Source: Erysipelotrichaceae bacterium
Lineage (GTDB): Bacteria > Bacillota_I > Bacilli_A > Erysipelotrichales > Erysipelotrichaceae
Length of the DNA stretch: 35,235 nucleotides
Direction: 5' to 3'
Assembly: GCA_017560205.1 (NCBI GenBank)
Contig: JAFYOL010000176.1
Span: forward strand, 1 to 35,235
Below the pieces are notes generated by a model. The model was given only the letters and a program-made list of their open reading frames with translations, was not told the origin of the DNA and did no database searches. Below, one piece after another: positions 22,942 to 30,886 of the stretch; the stretch's first letter is position 1; each line of letters starts with the position of its first letter. The position numbers were made by a program, and so were the translations under genes.

Positions 22942-25900
22942 AATCATCTGATTTAAATCAAAGCTGTAGATATAGGCTTCAAGCTGATGTAGAGGATAGA
23001 GCTGGTGCAATGCGTGAAGATAAGCATTGATTTGTCCAGAATATCTTTCTTTAAGAAGTTCATCTGTCACATGTCGATCTGATTTGAAGTCAATCAGTGT
23101 AACCGTATTATCACTGACGGCAAGATAGTCAATAAATCCATGTGAGAGTGATAAACCATCTCTTACAATGAAACTGTATTCTTTGTGAATTGTCTGTGAT
23201 TGAAGCGACAGGAAGAATTCATTGTTTCCAAGCTGAAGCATCTTATGAACGTCACTGTAATGCAGATCAGGGGCAAGCTCATGAATCTGCTGCTTAGTCC
23301 ATGGGGCACATGGCAGATGTTCAACAAGTTCATGAAGCTGTGTACCTCTTGTATTAGCGTGATATCCGCTGAGATTGAGCTCAGGCAGAACACGTTCTTC
23401 AAGTGAAGATGGTGTCTGTACCTGGTGTGCAGCGACGTGCTTGTTGTAGCGAATGATTTCAGTCTGAGAAGTATCTGATGATGAGTGTCCTTGAACTTTT
23501 TCAGCAGTTACTACAACAGGCAGTACTCGATGATATCCTGAGAACTGTTCCATGCCTGACAGAAGCATATCAGAGAATCCACGTTTAGCAGAAAGCATAG
23601 CCAGATTGGCAGGAGCTGTGTTGTAGGTTTCTTTGACCTGATCAACCATGATCAGTTTTTTCTGAGGACGTGTTGTCGCTACATAAAGCAGTCGAATGTT
23701 TTCTTCAAATTCTTCTAACGTGTTCTTGTGTTCAAGTGCCATGCGCTGCAGAGTAGGTCGTTTGATGCGATATGGTTGAGATAGATGCATCAGGCCAAGT
23801 CCCATCTGACTGTCAATCATGCACTTTTCAAGATTGTCCATGATGCGTGTTCCGAATGTACTCCAGAAGAAGACCACAGAAAACTGTAGACCTTTGGATT
23901 GATGGACAGTCATGATGCGTACGACATCATCAAGTGTAGAAGATGATATAGCTTCTGATGTAGGCTGGTCTTCAATCTGTGCCAGAAAATTCAGGTACTG
24001 AATCAAAGATGAACCGTTCTTCTGTTCAAAGTCATAAATGCGATCGGCAAACAGATCCAGATTGGTTTTTTCCTGCACTGGAAGCATGAAATAATAGTCA
24101 TTGATTTCCATCATAGCTTTAAATGCATAGAATAATCCAGATGTATGATAAATCTCTTTGACCTGATGATAGTGTTCGATAATATCGCTGTTTAAAGCCT
24201 TTAAAACGTCATAATAAGAACGATTCCTATTTTCGATACGTAGCTTTGAACACATTTCAAAGCTCATTTTAAACATGGATGAAGTCAATAAAGTGACCAT
24301 GGATAAATCATCATGAGGGTTGTTGAGAAGCTTGAAGAAAGCGATGATTTCCTGCAGTGAAATAGACTTGTAGAAGCCTGATTTGACTGCCATGGAGTTA
24401 GGGATACCATATTTATCAAAGCTGTAACGCAGTTTATCTTTAACCGCATGAGAGCGCACAAGGACACAGTAATCAGACCACTTTGTGAACTGAGTGCTCT
24501 GTTTCATAGCAAGGATTTGACGTGCGATATAGTCCGCTTTCAAGTCTCCCATCTCTTCGTCTTCTTCTGTTTTTTCATAGCTCAGGGCATGGAATTCAAC
24601 AGGGAATTCGTTGTGGTCATCCTGACCTGTTGTGCCAATGGACACCCAGTCACTGTCTGTATAGGATTGCGAAAGACCATGAATGTTCATCAGAACATCA
24701 AACAGATAGTTGTTGTATTCGACGATGCTTTTGCATGAACGATAGTTTTCGGACAGGAAAATAATCTCCTGAGATCCAGCTGTCGTCTGAATCAGATCAC
24801 GCATAATCTGAGGACGTGCTCCTCTGAAACGATAGATGGACTGTTTAATATCACCAACACGGAAGATGTTGTTGCCGCGGCTGATCAGTTCAATGATGGT
24901 GTTTTGAACATCGTTGGTATCCTGGAACTCATCGACCAGAATATCAATGAACTGGCGCTGCATTTTCTTGGCAGTACGCTTGTTGTCGGCCAGCAGGATT
25001 TTCAGGGCAAACTGCTCCATGTCAGAGAAGTCCATCGCTTGACGATCCAATTTAGCCTGTGAATAGTTCTGATCAATCAGATCAGCCAGATCAATCAAAG
25101 TATGTCCATAAGAAGACATTTCATTGATGGACTGAATCAGCTGATCTTCAGGAATCAGAAAAGCAACAGCGTCATTGCAAAGATCCATGATTTTCTTGCG
25201 AACTGGTTTTAAAGCTTCTTCTTTTGTGACACGACCAAGAGGTGATTCACAGCTGTTGCGGATGATGCGATAAACTTCAGTGTAGTTCATCAGTTCCAGT
25301 GCATCCTTTAAAGGAACAAGTTTCTCTTTGCGAAGACGAACGCTGCTTTCAAATGATGCAACATCAATTTGATCTTTGTTGATGATATCCAAAGCTTCAT
25401 CCAGAGCGTTTTCAATACACAGTGCATAAGAACGACAAGCTTCCATAAAGATATTCATCATTTCAGGATGAACTTGAGAGAGTGTCTGTACAGGCTGAAG
25501 ATAACTTTTGAATCGCAGAATAGTTTCTTCACGGTTTTCACTTTCAGATAAGACAAGCGCAAGCTTCAATGCATTTGCTTTCAGCGCTTCATAGTCATCA
25601 CTGCGCCCACTGAAATAATTGCACAGTTCAGTAAACTCTTTTTCATCTTTTTGAAGCATTGTGTTGAATGCACGTACCCATGCATCTTCCTTCAGTTGTG
25701 TACATTCTTCGTCACTGAGAATATTGGATGCAGTTTTAGGATCCAGATTAATCATGAAATAGTTTTCTTTGATTAAGGATAGACAGAAAGAGTGGATGGT
25801 TGAAACGTGTGCACTGCCAAGCAGGACCAGCTGATCCTGCAGGTATTGTCTTTGAGTTTCATCAGTTTCATCTTTTAAAAGATTGGAAAGCGAGCTGAAA

Positions 25901-26100
25901 AGACGACTTTTCATTTCCGCAGCTGCAGCTTCAGTAAAAGTCATTGCCAGAATTGAAGTTACAGGGACATGGTCTTTGGCTACGCGTTTTGTCAGTCGTG
26001 CAGTCAGTACTGCAGTTTTACCTGCACCTGCTGATGCTGAGACAACCACGTTGCGACCAATCGTATCAATCGCTTTTTGTTGATTCGGACTCCAACGCAT
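22930..26100 (-). CDS. addA: ATP-dependent helicase/nuclease subunit A
   Basis: AddA is the helicase and nuclease subunit of AddAB (RexAB), which resects double-strand breaks and responds to Chi to start RecA recombination. N-terminus: RWSPNQQKAID then Walker A SASAGAGKTAVL (21-32), MTFTEAAAAEMKSRL; then LVDEFQDTND (Walker B/DEXX), RVGDIKQSIYRFRGA, SENYRS, IMTVHQSKGLQFSVVFF and LLYVATTRPQKKLI, a full UvrD-type helicase. The C-terminal RecB-type nuclease has GTQLHELVEH, GFIDYL, LIDFKSD and QINAYLHAL. At 1056 residues it is compact next to the roughly 1200 of Bacillus. It starts one base after the addB stop, so translation is coupled. Confidence 0.95.
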   Translation of the reverse strand: MRWSPNQQKAIDTIGRNVVVSASAGAGKTAVLTARLTKRVAKDHVPVTSILAMTFTEAAAAEMKSRLFSSLSNLLKDETDETQRQYLQDQLVLLGSAHVSTIHSFCLSLIKENYFMINLDPKTASNILSDEECTQLKEDAWVRAFNTMLQKDEKEFTELCNYFSGRSDDYEALKANALKLALVLSESENREETILRFKSYLQPVQTLSQVHPEMMNIFMEACRSYALCIENALDEALDIINKDQIDVASFESSVRLRKEKLVPLKDALELMNYTEVYRIIRNSCESPLGRVTKEEALKPVRKKIMDLCNDAVAFLIPEDQLIQSINEMSSYGHTLIDLADLIDQNYSQAKLDRQAMDFSDMEQFALKILLADNKRTAKKMQRQFIDILVDEFQDTNDVQNTIIELISRGNNIFRVGDIKQSIYRFRGARPQIMRDLIQTTAGSQEIIFLSENYRSCKSIVEYNNYLFDVLMNIHGLSQSYTDSDWVSIGTTGQDDHNEFPVEFHALSYEKTEEDEEMGDLKADYIARQILAMKQSTQFTKWSDYCVLVRSHAVKDKLRYSFDKYGIPNSMAVKSGFYKSISLQEIIAFFKLLNNPHDDLSMVTLLTSSMFKMSFEMCSKLRIENRNRSYYDVLKALNSDIIEHYHQVKEIYHTSGLFYAFKAMMEINDYYFMLPVQEKTNLDLFADRIYDFEQKNGSSLIQYLNFLAQIEDQPTSEAISSSTLDDVVRIMTVHQSKGLQFSVVFFWSTFGTRIMDNLEKCMIDSQMGLGLMHLSQPYRIKRPTLQRMALEHKNTLEEFEENIRLLYVATTRPQKKLIMVDQVKETYNTAPANLAMLSAKRGFSDMLLSGMEQFSGYHRVLPVVVTAEKVQGHSSSDTSQTEIIRYNKHVAAHQVQTPSSLEERVLPELNLSGYHANTRGTQLHELVEHLPCAPWTKQQIHELAPDLHYSDVHKMLQLGNNEFFLSLQSQTIHKEYSFIVRDGLSLSHGFIDYLAVSDNTVTLIDFKSDRHVTDELLKERYSGQINAYLHALHQLYPLHQLEAYIYSFDLNQMIKMN

Positions 26101-26101
26101 A

Positions 26102-28705
26102 TTACTTCACCTCCTTAAAGAAGTGAGCGGTCAGTTCTTCTGGGACTATGGATTTGATTTTCAATGAGTGGAAACGACAGATGCTGAAGTGATCACAGAA
26201 TGTGCAGGCATCTTCGGTTGGAGTTAAAGCGATATGTCCATTGGTAACCTGATCAATCAGATATTGATAAATGGTCTGGATAAATCCAGTCAAATCTTCA
26301 ACCATATAAATCTTAGTAGGATGGCCATTCTTAAAACCTTTGATGTGAATACCATCAAAGTCCAGCATATTGGTATCTTCAAATGTCATGCCATCCAAGC
26401 GATGAGACTGTTTCCATAAGTCCATTTCAACAGTAGAGTCTGGATCAATGATTTCCAGTTTTCTTCCATCTACCTTGGAAACAGGTGCTTTGATGTCATC
26501 ATTTTTCATTGAAACATAGTAACATCCTGCTGCAGTTTTATGATACAGCTCAGAGGCAACATACAGGTAAGTCAGCAGCTGCAGCTGAAGACCACTTTGA
26601 ATTTTAGAGACAGACAAGGACTTATGAGAGCTCTTGTAGTCAAGGACACGAAGCATATCATGTGTCATGTCGATACGGTCGATAATACCCTGAATCTGGA
26701 CAGAATAAGTCTGATCATCCAGCAGAACTGTCTTGAATCTTTGTTCCATTTTCTTAGGTTCAAAGTCAGTGTTCTGTTCCATTTCATTTAAGAATTCGAA
26801 GATTAAGGTCATGTTTCTTGCACATCTGTTTTTTGCGACAGACAGGAATGAACGTTTTTTTGTGAACAGCTGAATCACTGGTGCAAACATCTTTTCTACA
26901 ATTTCACTCAGTTTTTCTTCTGTGCACTCATGAATGTTCTTATGATATGTACCCATGACTTCTTCCAGAATTGCATGTTGCAGAGTACCCATCAAGGCAA
27001 TATTAAACTCAGGATACTCCTGTTTTCTTAAACGCAGACCAGTACTTAAAAAGTAGGAGGCAGGACAATTGAACCATTTCTCAAAAGATGAAATACTGCC
27101 ATGCAGCTTGCCCTCTTTCAGAAACAGATCTTTGGCTGTGTCAGGCTGAATCTTGAACTCAACGCGATGTTTCTTCTGGTGTTTGATGATGTTCCAAGGA
27201 ACTGGTTTTTCATCAAGTCTGGATTCAATTTCAATTGACATCTGTCTGCCTTTGCCTTCGTAATCTGCACATGAAGCAGAGAAGATGATGTTTTCAGCAC
27301 AGTTGAAAATCCAGGCAATCTGTTCAAAGTGAAAGGCTTGTCGTACAGCTTTCTTTGGATAGCCAGGTACCTGAGATACATAATCTTCATCAAAGATACC
27401 TGAACATCCCTTAAAGTCAGGAAAACTGCTTTGAATACATCCCAGCACAAAAGCCTGTTTTCTAACTGGGACAGGATGAGTTAAATCGGTTACACAGATT
27501 TGATTGATAAAGGAATGTGATGTAGATTTGTTCAATGACTCAATTTCAAAACAGATCAGATCAAACATGTGTTCATCATGAATCACTTCATAATGTGCTT
27601 CAAGTATCTCTTTGATACGATAGAACACTTTCAGTTCATCTGTATCTTTCACCACAGAATGCTGACGCACAAGATCATACGCTGTAATCAAAGAAGCCTG
27701 GCCTTCAGGAATAGAAAGGGAAGAGCGCACTGACTCAGCCAGTTCTTCCAGTTCAATCAACTGTTTTTTCTGTCTTTCATCAAAGATAGAAGGCTGATCA
27801 AATGTGTCCTTCACATGAGTGAATGGACAAGACAGCTGTGCAGTGTTTTCAATAAACATGTTGATATAGTCAATGAAGGCATCAAAATGTTCTATATCAC
27901 TGCAGGCACAATGATAGTACTGAATCAAAGAATTCAGAGACTGATCTTTCAGATACTGCATGATGCTTAAAAAGAGCTGCACAACTTTTGACTTTTCTGA
28001 TGTTGACACAAAGCCATAAGGCAGATGATAACGATTAAAGACCATCTTGATTAATTTCTGGTCATTGGCAGAATCACACAGGACAATGGTGATGTCTTCA
28101 GGGCTCAGATTCTGTTCAATGATGTACTGTGCACAGGCTTCAATTTCCTGTCTGCGATTGAGTGCAGTACGTCCTGTTTTGTAGGAGTGAACCTGTGGCT
28201 GTTCCATCATTTGAGCACCACACTTGATCATGTGACTGATAACCTTCGAAGAGAAAAGTGATGATCGATAAGATGGATAAATCTGTACATGATGCATAGG
28301 TTCAGTTGAGTTGAGATATTCAATCTGATTCATAGATGAAACAGGTAAATCATAAAAACATTGAATCAGGATTTTAAGTTCTTTCTGAAAGTCATCGTTT
28401 TCAGGAAGGTCGATGATATCAATCTGATATTCAGCCATGTCTTTTCTAAAGTCAGACAACTGTTTTAAAAAGCTTGGATTGTGGATCATCGACACAAAGT
28501 GAGGACACTTATCCGCAACAGTCTGAATGCGTTCAAATGTCTTCTCCAGAAGATAGGATGAACTGTATTCAGCTTTAGGAAGCAGGGCATTGAAAGGGAC
28601 AACTGCCAGCTGATCCAGTGCGTTGGTATGATGTGTATCCAGCAGGTCATGAAGCAGTGTTTCATGAAGATATGCCGGTGCAGCAAGGATAGTTTTTGTG
28701 TTCAT
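26102..28705 (-). CDS. addB: ATP-dependent nuclease subunit B (AddB/RexB-like)
   Basis: AddB partners AddA, has a nuclease active site, recognises Chi through an inactive helicase core, and carries an iron-sulfur cluster. The C-terminal nuclease is visible: SISSFEKWFNCPASYF with Cys547, GIIDRID, VLDYKSS and QLQLLTYLYVA. Cys547 with Cys834, Cys837 and Cys843 (CTFCDHFSIC) forms the 4Fe-4S set. The N-terminus (MNTKTILAAPAYLHETLL) has no Walker A motif, unlike Bacillus AddB but as in streptococcal RexB. At 867 residues it is clearly shorter than most AddB or RexB proteins (about 1100). The ribosome site GGAGGG is strong. Confidence 0.9.
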   Translation of the reverse strand: MNTKTILAAPAYLHETLLHDLLDTHHTNALDQLAVVPFNALLPKAEYSSSYLLEKTFERIQTVADKCPHFVSMIHNPSFLKQLSDFRKDMAEYQIDIIDLPENDDFQKELKILIQCFYDLPVSSMNQIEYLNSTEPMHHVQIYPSYRSSLFSSKVISHMIKCGAQMMEQPQVHSYKTGRTALNRRQEIEACAQYIIEQNLSPEDITIVLCDSANDQKLIKMVFNRYHLPYGFVSTSEKSKVVQLFLSIMQYLKDQSLNSLIQYYHCACSDIEHFDAFIDYINMFIENTAQLSCPFTHVKDTFDQPSIFDERQKKQLIELEELAESVRSSLSIPEGQASLITAYDLVRQHSVVKDTDELKVFYRIKEILEAHYEVIHDEHMFDLICFEIESLNKSTSHSFINQICVTDLTHPVPVRKQAFVLGCIQSSFPDFKGCSGIFDEDYVSQVPGYPKKAVRQAFHFEQIAWIFNCAENIIFSASCADYEGKGRQMSIEIESRLDEKPVPWNIIKHQKKHRVEFKIQPDTAKDLFLKEGKLHGSISSFEKWFNCPASYFLSTGLRLRKQEYPEFNIALMGTLQHAILEEVMGTYHKNIHECTEEKLSEIVEKMFAPVIQLFTKKRSFLSVAKNRCARNMTLIFEFLNEMEQNTDFEPKKMEQRFKTVLLDDQTYSVQIQGIIDRIDMTHDMLRVLDYKSSHKSLSVSKIQSGLQLQLLTYLYVASELYHKTAAGCYYVSMKNDDIKAPVSKVDGRKLEIIDPDSTVEMDLWKQSHRLDGMTFEDTNMLDFDGIHIKGFKNGHPTKIYMVEDLTGFIQTIYQYLIDQVTNGHIALTPTEDACTFCDHFSICRFHSLKIKSIVPEELTAHFFKEVK

Positions 28706-28731
28706 AAAAGACCCTCCATTCTCTGTCTTCT

Positions 28732-28740
28732 ATTTTACCA
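28732..28740 (-). promoter_or_regulatory. Extended -10 promoter of addB-addA
   Basis: On the minus strand TG-G-TAAAAT, -10 at 28732-28737 and TG at 28739-28740, about 27 bases before the addB ATG. Confidence 0.5.
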
Positions 28741-28848
28741 TGGAGATGAACAGGATGACAGTCTTGATTTTTCTGGAAAGAACAGGATGAGAAATATAGA
28801 AACACTGTTTTGTTCGAAGTGTATTAAATAAAGTATAATTTGATATAA

Positions 28849-28868
28849 ATAAAATTGATTCTCATTAT
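28849..28868 (+). repeat. Degenerate relative of the 20-bp motif, Fur-box-like
   Basis: Matches the motif at 15 of 20 positions; GATTC and CATTAT are kept. Its reverse complement contains ATAATGAGAATCA, close to the classical Fur-box form. It lies about 110 bases upstream of the addB -10. Confidence 0.45.
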
Positions 28869-28870
28869 AG

Positions 28871-28906
28871 ATAAAGAAAACCAGGTCAATTATTCATTGC
28901 CTGGTT
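28871..28906 (-). terminator. Terminator enclosing the GNAT stop codon
   Basis: AACCAGG (28879-28885) pairs with CCTGGTT (28900-28906), extended inward by CAAT/ATTG with a one-base bulge. T-rich sequence follows on the minus strand. The TAA (28890-28892) overlaps the end of the inner stem and the loop. Confidence 0.82.
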
Positions 28907-29420
28907 GATTTAAAATTTCATATTCAATGACCAGATGGTCTTTGTTTTGGTAGTTGAGGGTATATTCTTTTTCTGTTTTGATCATGCCTGATTTTTCCAT
29001 GACACGGGCTGATGCTTTGTTTTCAATGAAGCATTCTGCAGTGATTTTCTGGTAGCCTTTTTCAAACAGATAAGCGATGACAGCACGCATGGCTTCCGTT
29101 GTATAGCCCTGATTCCAGTAAGGTTCACCAATGGCATACCCCAGTTCCATTGCCTGGTTTTCATCTGTCTGTTCAAGAAGCATACCAATGGCAGCACCTG
29201 TTTCTTTGACTTCAAGAATGTAGATGAGATGTCCATTTTCCTGGTACGTCAGAAGGTTGTTGACGTGTGCTTCTGATTCGTCTTCCATGTATCTTGCAAG
29301 GAAGGTTTCCAGTACTTTAGGGTTATGATGGATCATATGAAACATTGCCAGAGCATCTGTCGGACGTACTTCTCTCAGGTGCAGTCGCTGTGTTTCAAGG
29401 GTGTGAAATTTCTTATTCAT
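28890..29420 (-). CDS. GNAT-family N-acetyltransferase (RimJ/RimL-like)
   Basis: The 176-residue protein has the RimJ/RimL-type GNAT layout: LETQRLHLREVRPTDALAMFHM at the start, the acetyl-CoA region AMELGYAIGEPYWNQGYTTEAMRAVIAYLFE and then KITAECFIENKASARVMEKSGM. The family acetylates protein N-termini, amino groups of small molecules or antibiotics; the target here is unknown. The ATG at 29420 has AAGGAGAG upstream. A TTG six codons earlier overlaps that site and is unlikely. The gene overlaps the end of padR by 8 bases, so its expression probably follows the PadR regulator. Confidence 0.9.
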   Translation of the reverse strand: MNKKFHTLETQRLHLREVRPTDALAMFHMIHHNPKVLETFLARYMEDESEAHVNNLLTYQENGHLIYILEVKETGAAIGMLLEQTDENQAMELGYAIGEPYWNQGYTTEAMRAVIAYLFEKGYQKITAECFIENKASARVMEKSGMIKTEKEYTLNYQNKDHLVIEYEILNQPGNE

Positions 29421-29736
29421 GGGTTGTCTCTCCTTCAATGTATTGGTTGATTTTTGAACTGAAAACCAGCCAGTCTTCTTTCAGCTGATCCATGGCTTGT
29501 CTTCCTTTTTCAGTAATCTGATAATACTTGCGAGGTGGACCTTCTGTGGATTCTTTCAGGTAAGTTTCAAAGTAATGGTCATGGGTCATTCTTTTTAATA
29601 ATGGGTAGATTGTACCTTCATTGACATCGATGACTTCACAAATCTGTTTCACAAGTTCATAGCCATAGATGTCTTCTTTACAGACAATCATGAGAACGAT
29701 TAAATCAAGAACACCTTTTTTAAACTGTGGATTCAT
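29413..29736 (-). CDS. PadR-family transcriptional regulator
   Basis: The 107-residue protein is a short PadR repressor (subfamily without the long C-terminal domain): KGVLDLIVLMIVCKEDIYGYELVKQI is helix 1-2, EGTIYPLLKRM the recognition helix, and GPPRKYYQITEKGRQAMDQLKEDW the wing and dimer helix. The family represses its own promoter and nearby genes until a ligand or stress is sensed. A strong ribosome site (AAAGGAG) and promoter precede it, with matching AGTACT words on both sides of the promoter. It is cotranscribed with the GNAT gene; in other PadR systems the partner is often a membrane or transport protein, which is absent here. Confidence 0.94.
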   Translation of the reverse strand: MNPQFKKGVLDLIVLMIVCKEDIYGYELVKQICEVIDVNEGTIYPLLKRMTHDHYFETYLKESTEGPPRKYYQITEKGRQAMDQLKEDWLVFSSKINQYIEGETTHE

Positions 29737-29746
29737 AGTAACTCCT

Positions 29747-29797
29747 TTAGTACTAATGTAAGAATAGAATTACTATATGGTAATGTCAAGTACTAAA
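29747..29797 (-). promoter_or_regulatory. padR promoter with paired AGTACT operators
   Basis: On the minus strand TTGACA (29784-29789), 17 bases, TATTCT (29761-29766). A perfect palindrome TTAGTACTAA (29747-29756) covers the transcription start region, and TTTAGTACT (complement of 29789-29797) abuts the -35. The two AGTACT cores are 40 bp apart centre to centre, about four helical turns. This suggests PadR autorepression by two-site binding. Confidence 0.7.
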
Positions 29798-29822
29798 AAA
29801 TAAAAATAGTGTACGTTTCGTG

Positions 29823-29840
29823 AATATTTTGTAAAATATT
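29823..29840. promoter_or_regulatory. 18-bp perfect palindrome before the 271-aa gene
   Basis: AATATTTT-GT-AAAATATT, 42 bases before the ATG at 29883 and overlapping a possible -10 (TAAAAT, 29832-29837). It could be an operator; AT-rich chance palindromes are the alternative. Confidence 0.35.
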
Positions 29841-29882
29841 GAAAAGGGTTTTATTACCACAATAATAGGGGAGCTAGAATTT

Positions 29883-30698
29883 ATGCCAATCACAACATTA
29901 CTCAAAGAAGTTCAGGACGTACGCAAGGGTGGTTCTGAATGCGATTTCAATGGTTATCTTGAAGATTACCTTGAAATGATGGAGGAAACAGATCCATTTA
30001 GAAGTGTCTTAGAGACAATCTTTGAACAGGACAATGACTGCAGAGTCTGCGTGAACTATCGTATCGCGCTGAACCGCACAGTTATTTCTAATCAGATTAT
30101 CCGTTATAAGGATGCATTCAAACTGGAAGACCTGAGAGTTGTCTGCCCACTGATCGTTTATTCTGAACGTGATGGTCAGCAGCGTGGTCTGATGATTTAT
30201 GATGCAAGCGATAAGAACTATCTGTATGCAAAGGGAATGTACTATTGCTTTACAGAACCAGGAAGTCCTTTCGCTGACTGCAAGAATGAATTAGTATCTG
30301 TTGTTAATAATGATGAAAAAGCAGTTGCATCAATTTATTCTAGATTGTATACTTACAAGGCAGGCGCTTTGCAGCGAGAATTTGACAAGTCATGTTTCAG
30401 TAACTATGAACAGTTAAAGACTGAAGCAGTTGCTGAATCAGTTGCATTGAAAGAAAATGCAGCTGAAGCTGTCAATTCAGTTGAAGATCCACAGGCAGTC
30501 ATTTATTCAATGATTCAGAAGTGGTTCCTGCTGAAAAAGGTATGCTATGTACAGTACATGGTGTCAAAAGATCTGCTGAACTCTGTTCATGAAGGAAATA
30601 TCAAGAAACAGAGAAATCAGGCTAAAGTCAATGCCGACTCTATCGTGTTCGTTCCGTACAGCGAACTGTGGAGAATGAAAAAGCCAGCTGCTAAATAA
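29883..30698 (+). CDS. Conserved-looking protein of unknown function, cysteine-rich
   Basis: I do not recognise this 271-residue protein. It has no signal peptide or membrane span and appears cytosolic. Eight cysteines (20, 53, 56, 88, 122, 133, 171, 221) are spread along it, including one CxxC pair (CRVC, 53-56). The middle (RVVCPLIVYSERDGQQRGLMIYDASD and KGMYYCFTEPGSPF) looks like a beta-rich domain; the C-terminal half is helical, with an alanine/glutamate-rich segment around 175-200 and a basic end. The ribosome site is AGGGGAG. Its stop lies 12 bases before a tRNA-Ser gene with no T-tract terminator between, so they are probably one transcript. A redox or metal role is only a guess. Confidence 0.88.
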   Translation: MPITTLLKEVQDVRKGGSECDFNGYLEDYLEMMEETDPFRSVLETIFEQDNDCRVCVNYRIALNRTVISNQIIRYKDAFKLEDLRVVCPLIVYSERDGQQRGLMIYDASDKNYLYAKGMYYCFTEPGSPFADCKNELVSVVNNDEKAVASIYSRLYTYKAGALQREFDKSCFSNYEQLKTEAVAESVALKENAAEAVNSVEDPQAVIYSMIQKWFLLKKVCYVQYMVSKDLLNSVHEGNIKKQRNQAKVNADSIVFVPYSELWRMKKPAAK

Positions 30699-30704
30699 GC
30701 AGCT
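30686..30704 (+). other. Hairpin at the stop of the 271-aa gene, no T-tract
   Basis: AGCTGCT (30686-30692) pairs with AGCAGCT (30698-30704) around loop AAATA; the TAA stop is within it. The tRNA 5' end follows five bases later. No T-run follows, so it is not a normal terminator; it may mark an mRNA 3' end after tRNA processing. Confidence 0.55.
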
Positions 30705-30709
30705 AACTT

Positions 30710-30799
30710 GCAGCGATGTCCGAGAGGCTGAAGGAGCACGCTTGGAAAGCGTGTGTAGGTGTAAGCTTACCGAGGGTTCGAATCCCTCTCGCTGCGCCA
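30710..30799 (+). tRNA. tRNA-Ser(GGA)
   Basis: The acceptor stem GCAGCGA/TCGCTGC (30710-30716 and 30789-30795), anticodon arm CACGC-TTGGAAA-GCGTG with anticodon GGA at 30744-30746, a long class II variable arm and the T arm GAGGG-TTCGAAT-CCCTC are all present. Discriminator G and an encoded CCA (30797-30799) follow. It reads UCC and UCU serine codons. It is a lone tRNA. Confidence 0.97.
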
Positions 30800-30816
30800 C
30801 TAAGATGGAGATATAT

Positions 30817-30846
30817 ACCCGCAAAGTGATTTGCGGGTTTTTCTTT
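30817..30846 (+). terminator. Intrinsic terminator after tRNA-Ser
   Basis: ACCCGCAAA (30817-30825) and TTTGCGGGT (30830-30838) around GTGA, followed by a T-rich tract. Strong. Confidence 0.95.
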
Positions 30847-30860
30847 TATTGGTCATGCGA

Positions 30861-30866
30861 TATAAT
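30861..30866 (+). promoter_or_regulatory. -10 element for the HAD-proC-kinase-nagA run
   Basis: A consensus TATAAT 20 bases before the HAD-gene ATG. The -35 position falls in the T-run of the preceding terminator and is poor. Confidence 0.5.
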
Positions 30867-30886
30867 GAACTTACGAGGTACAATCC

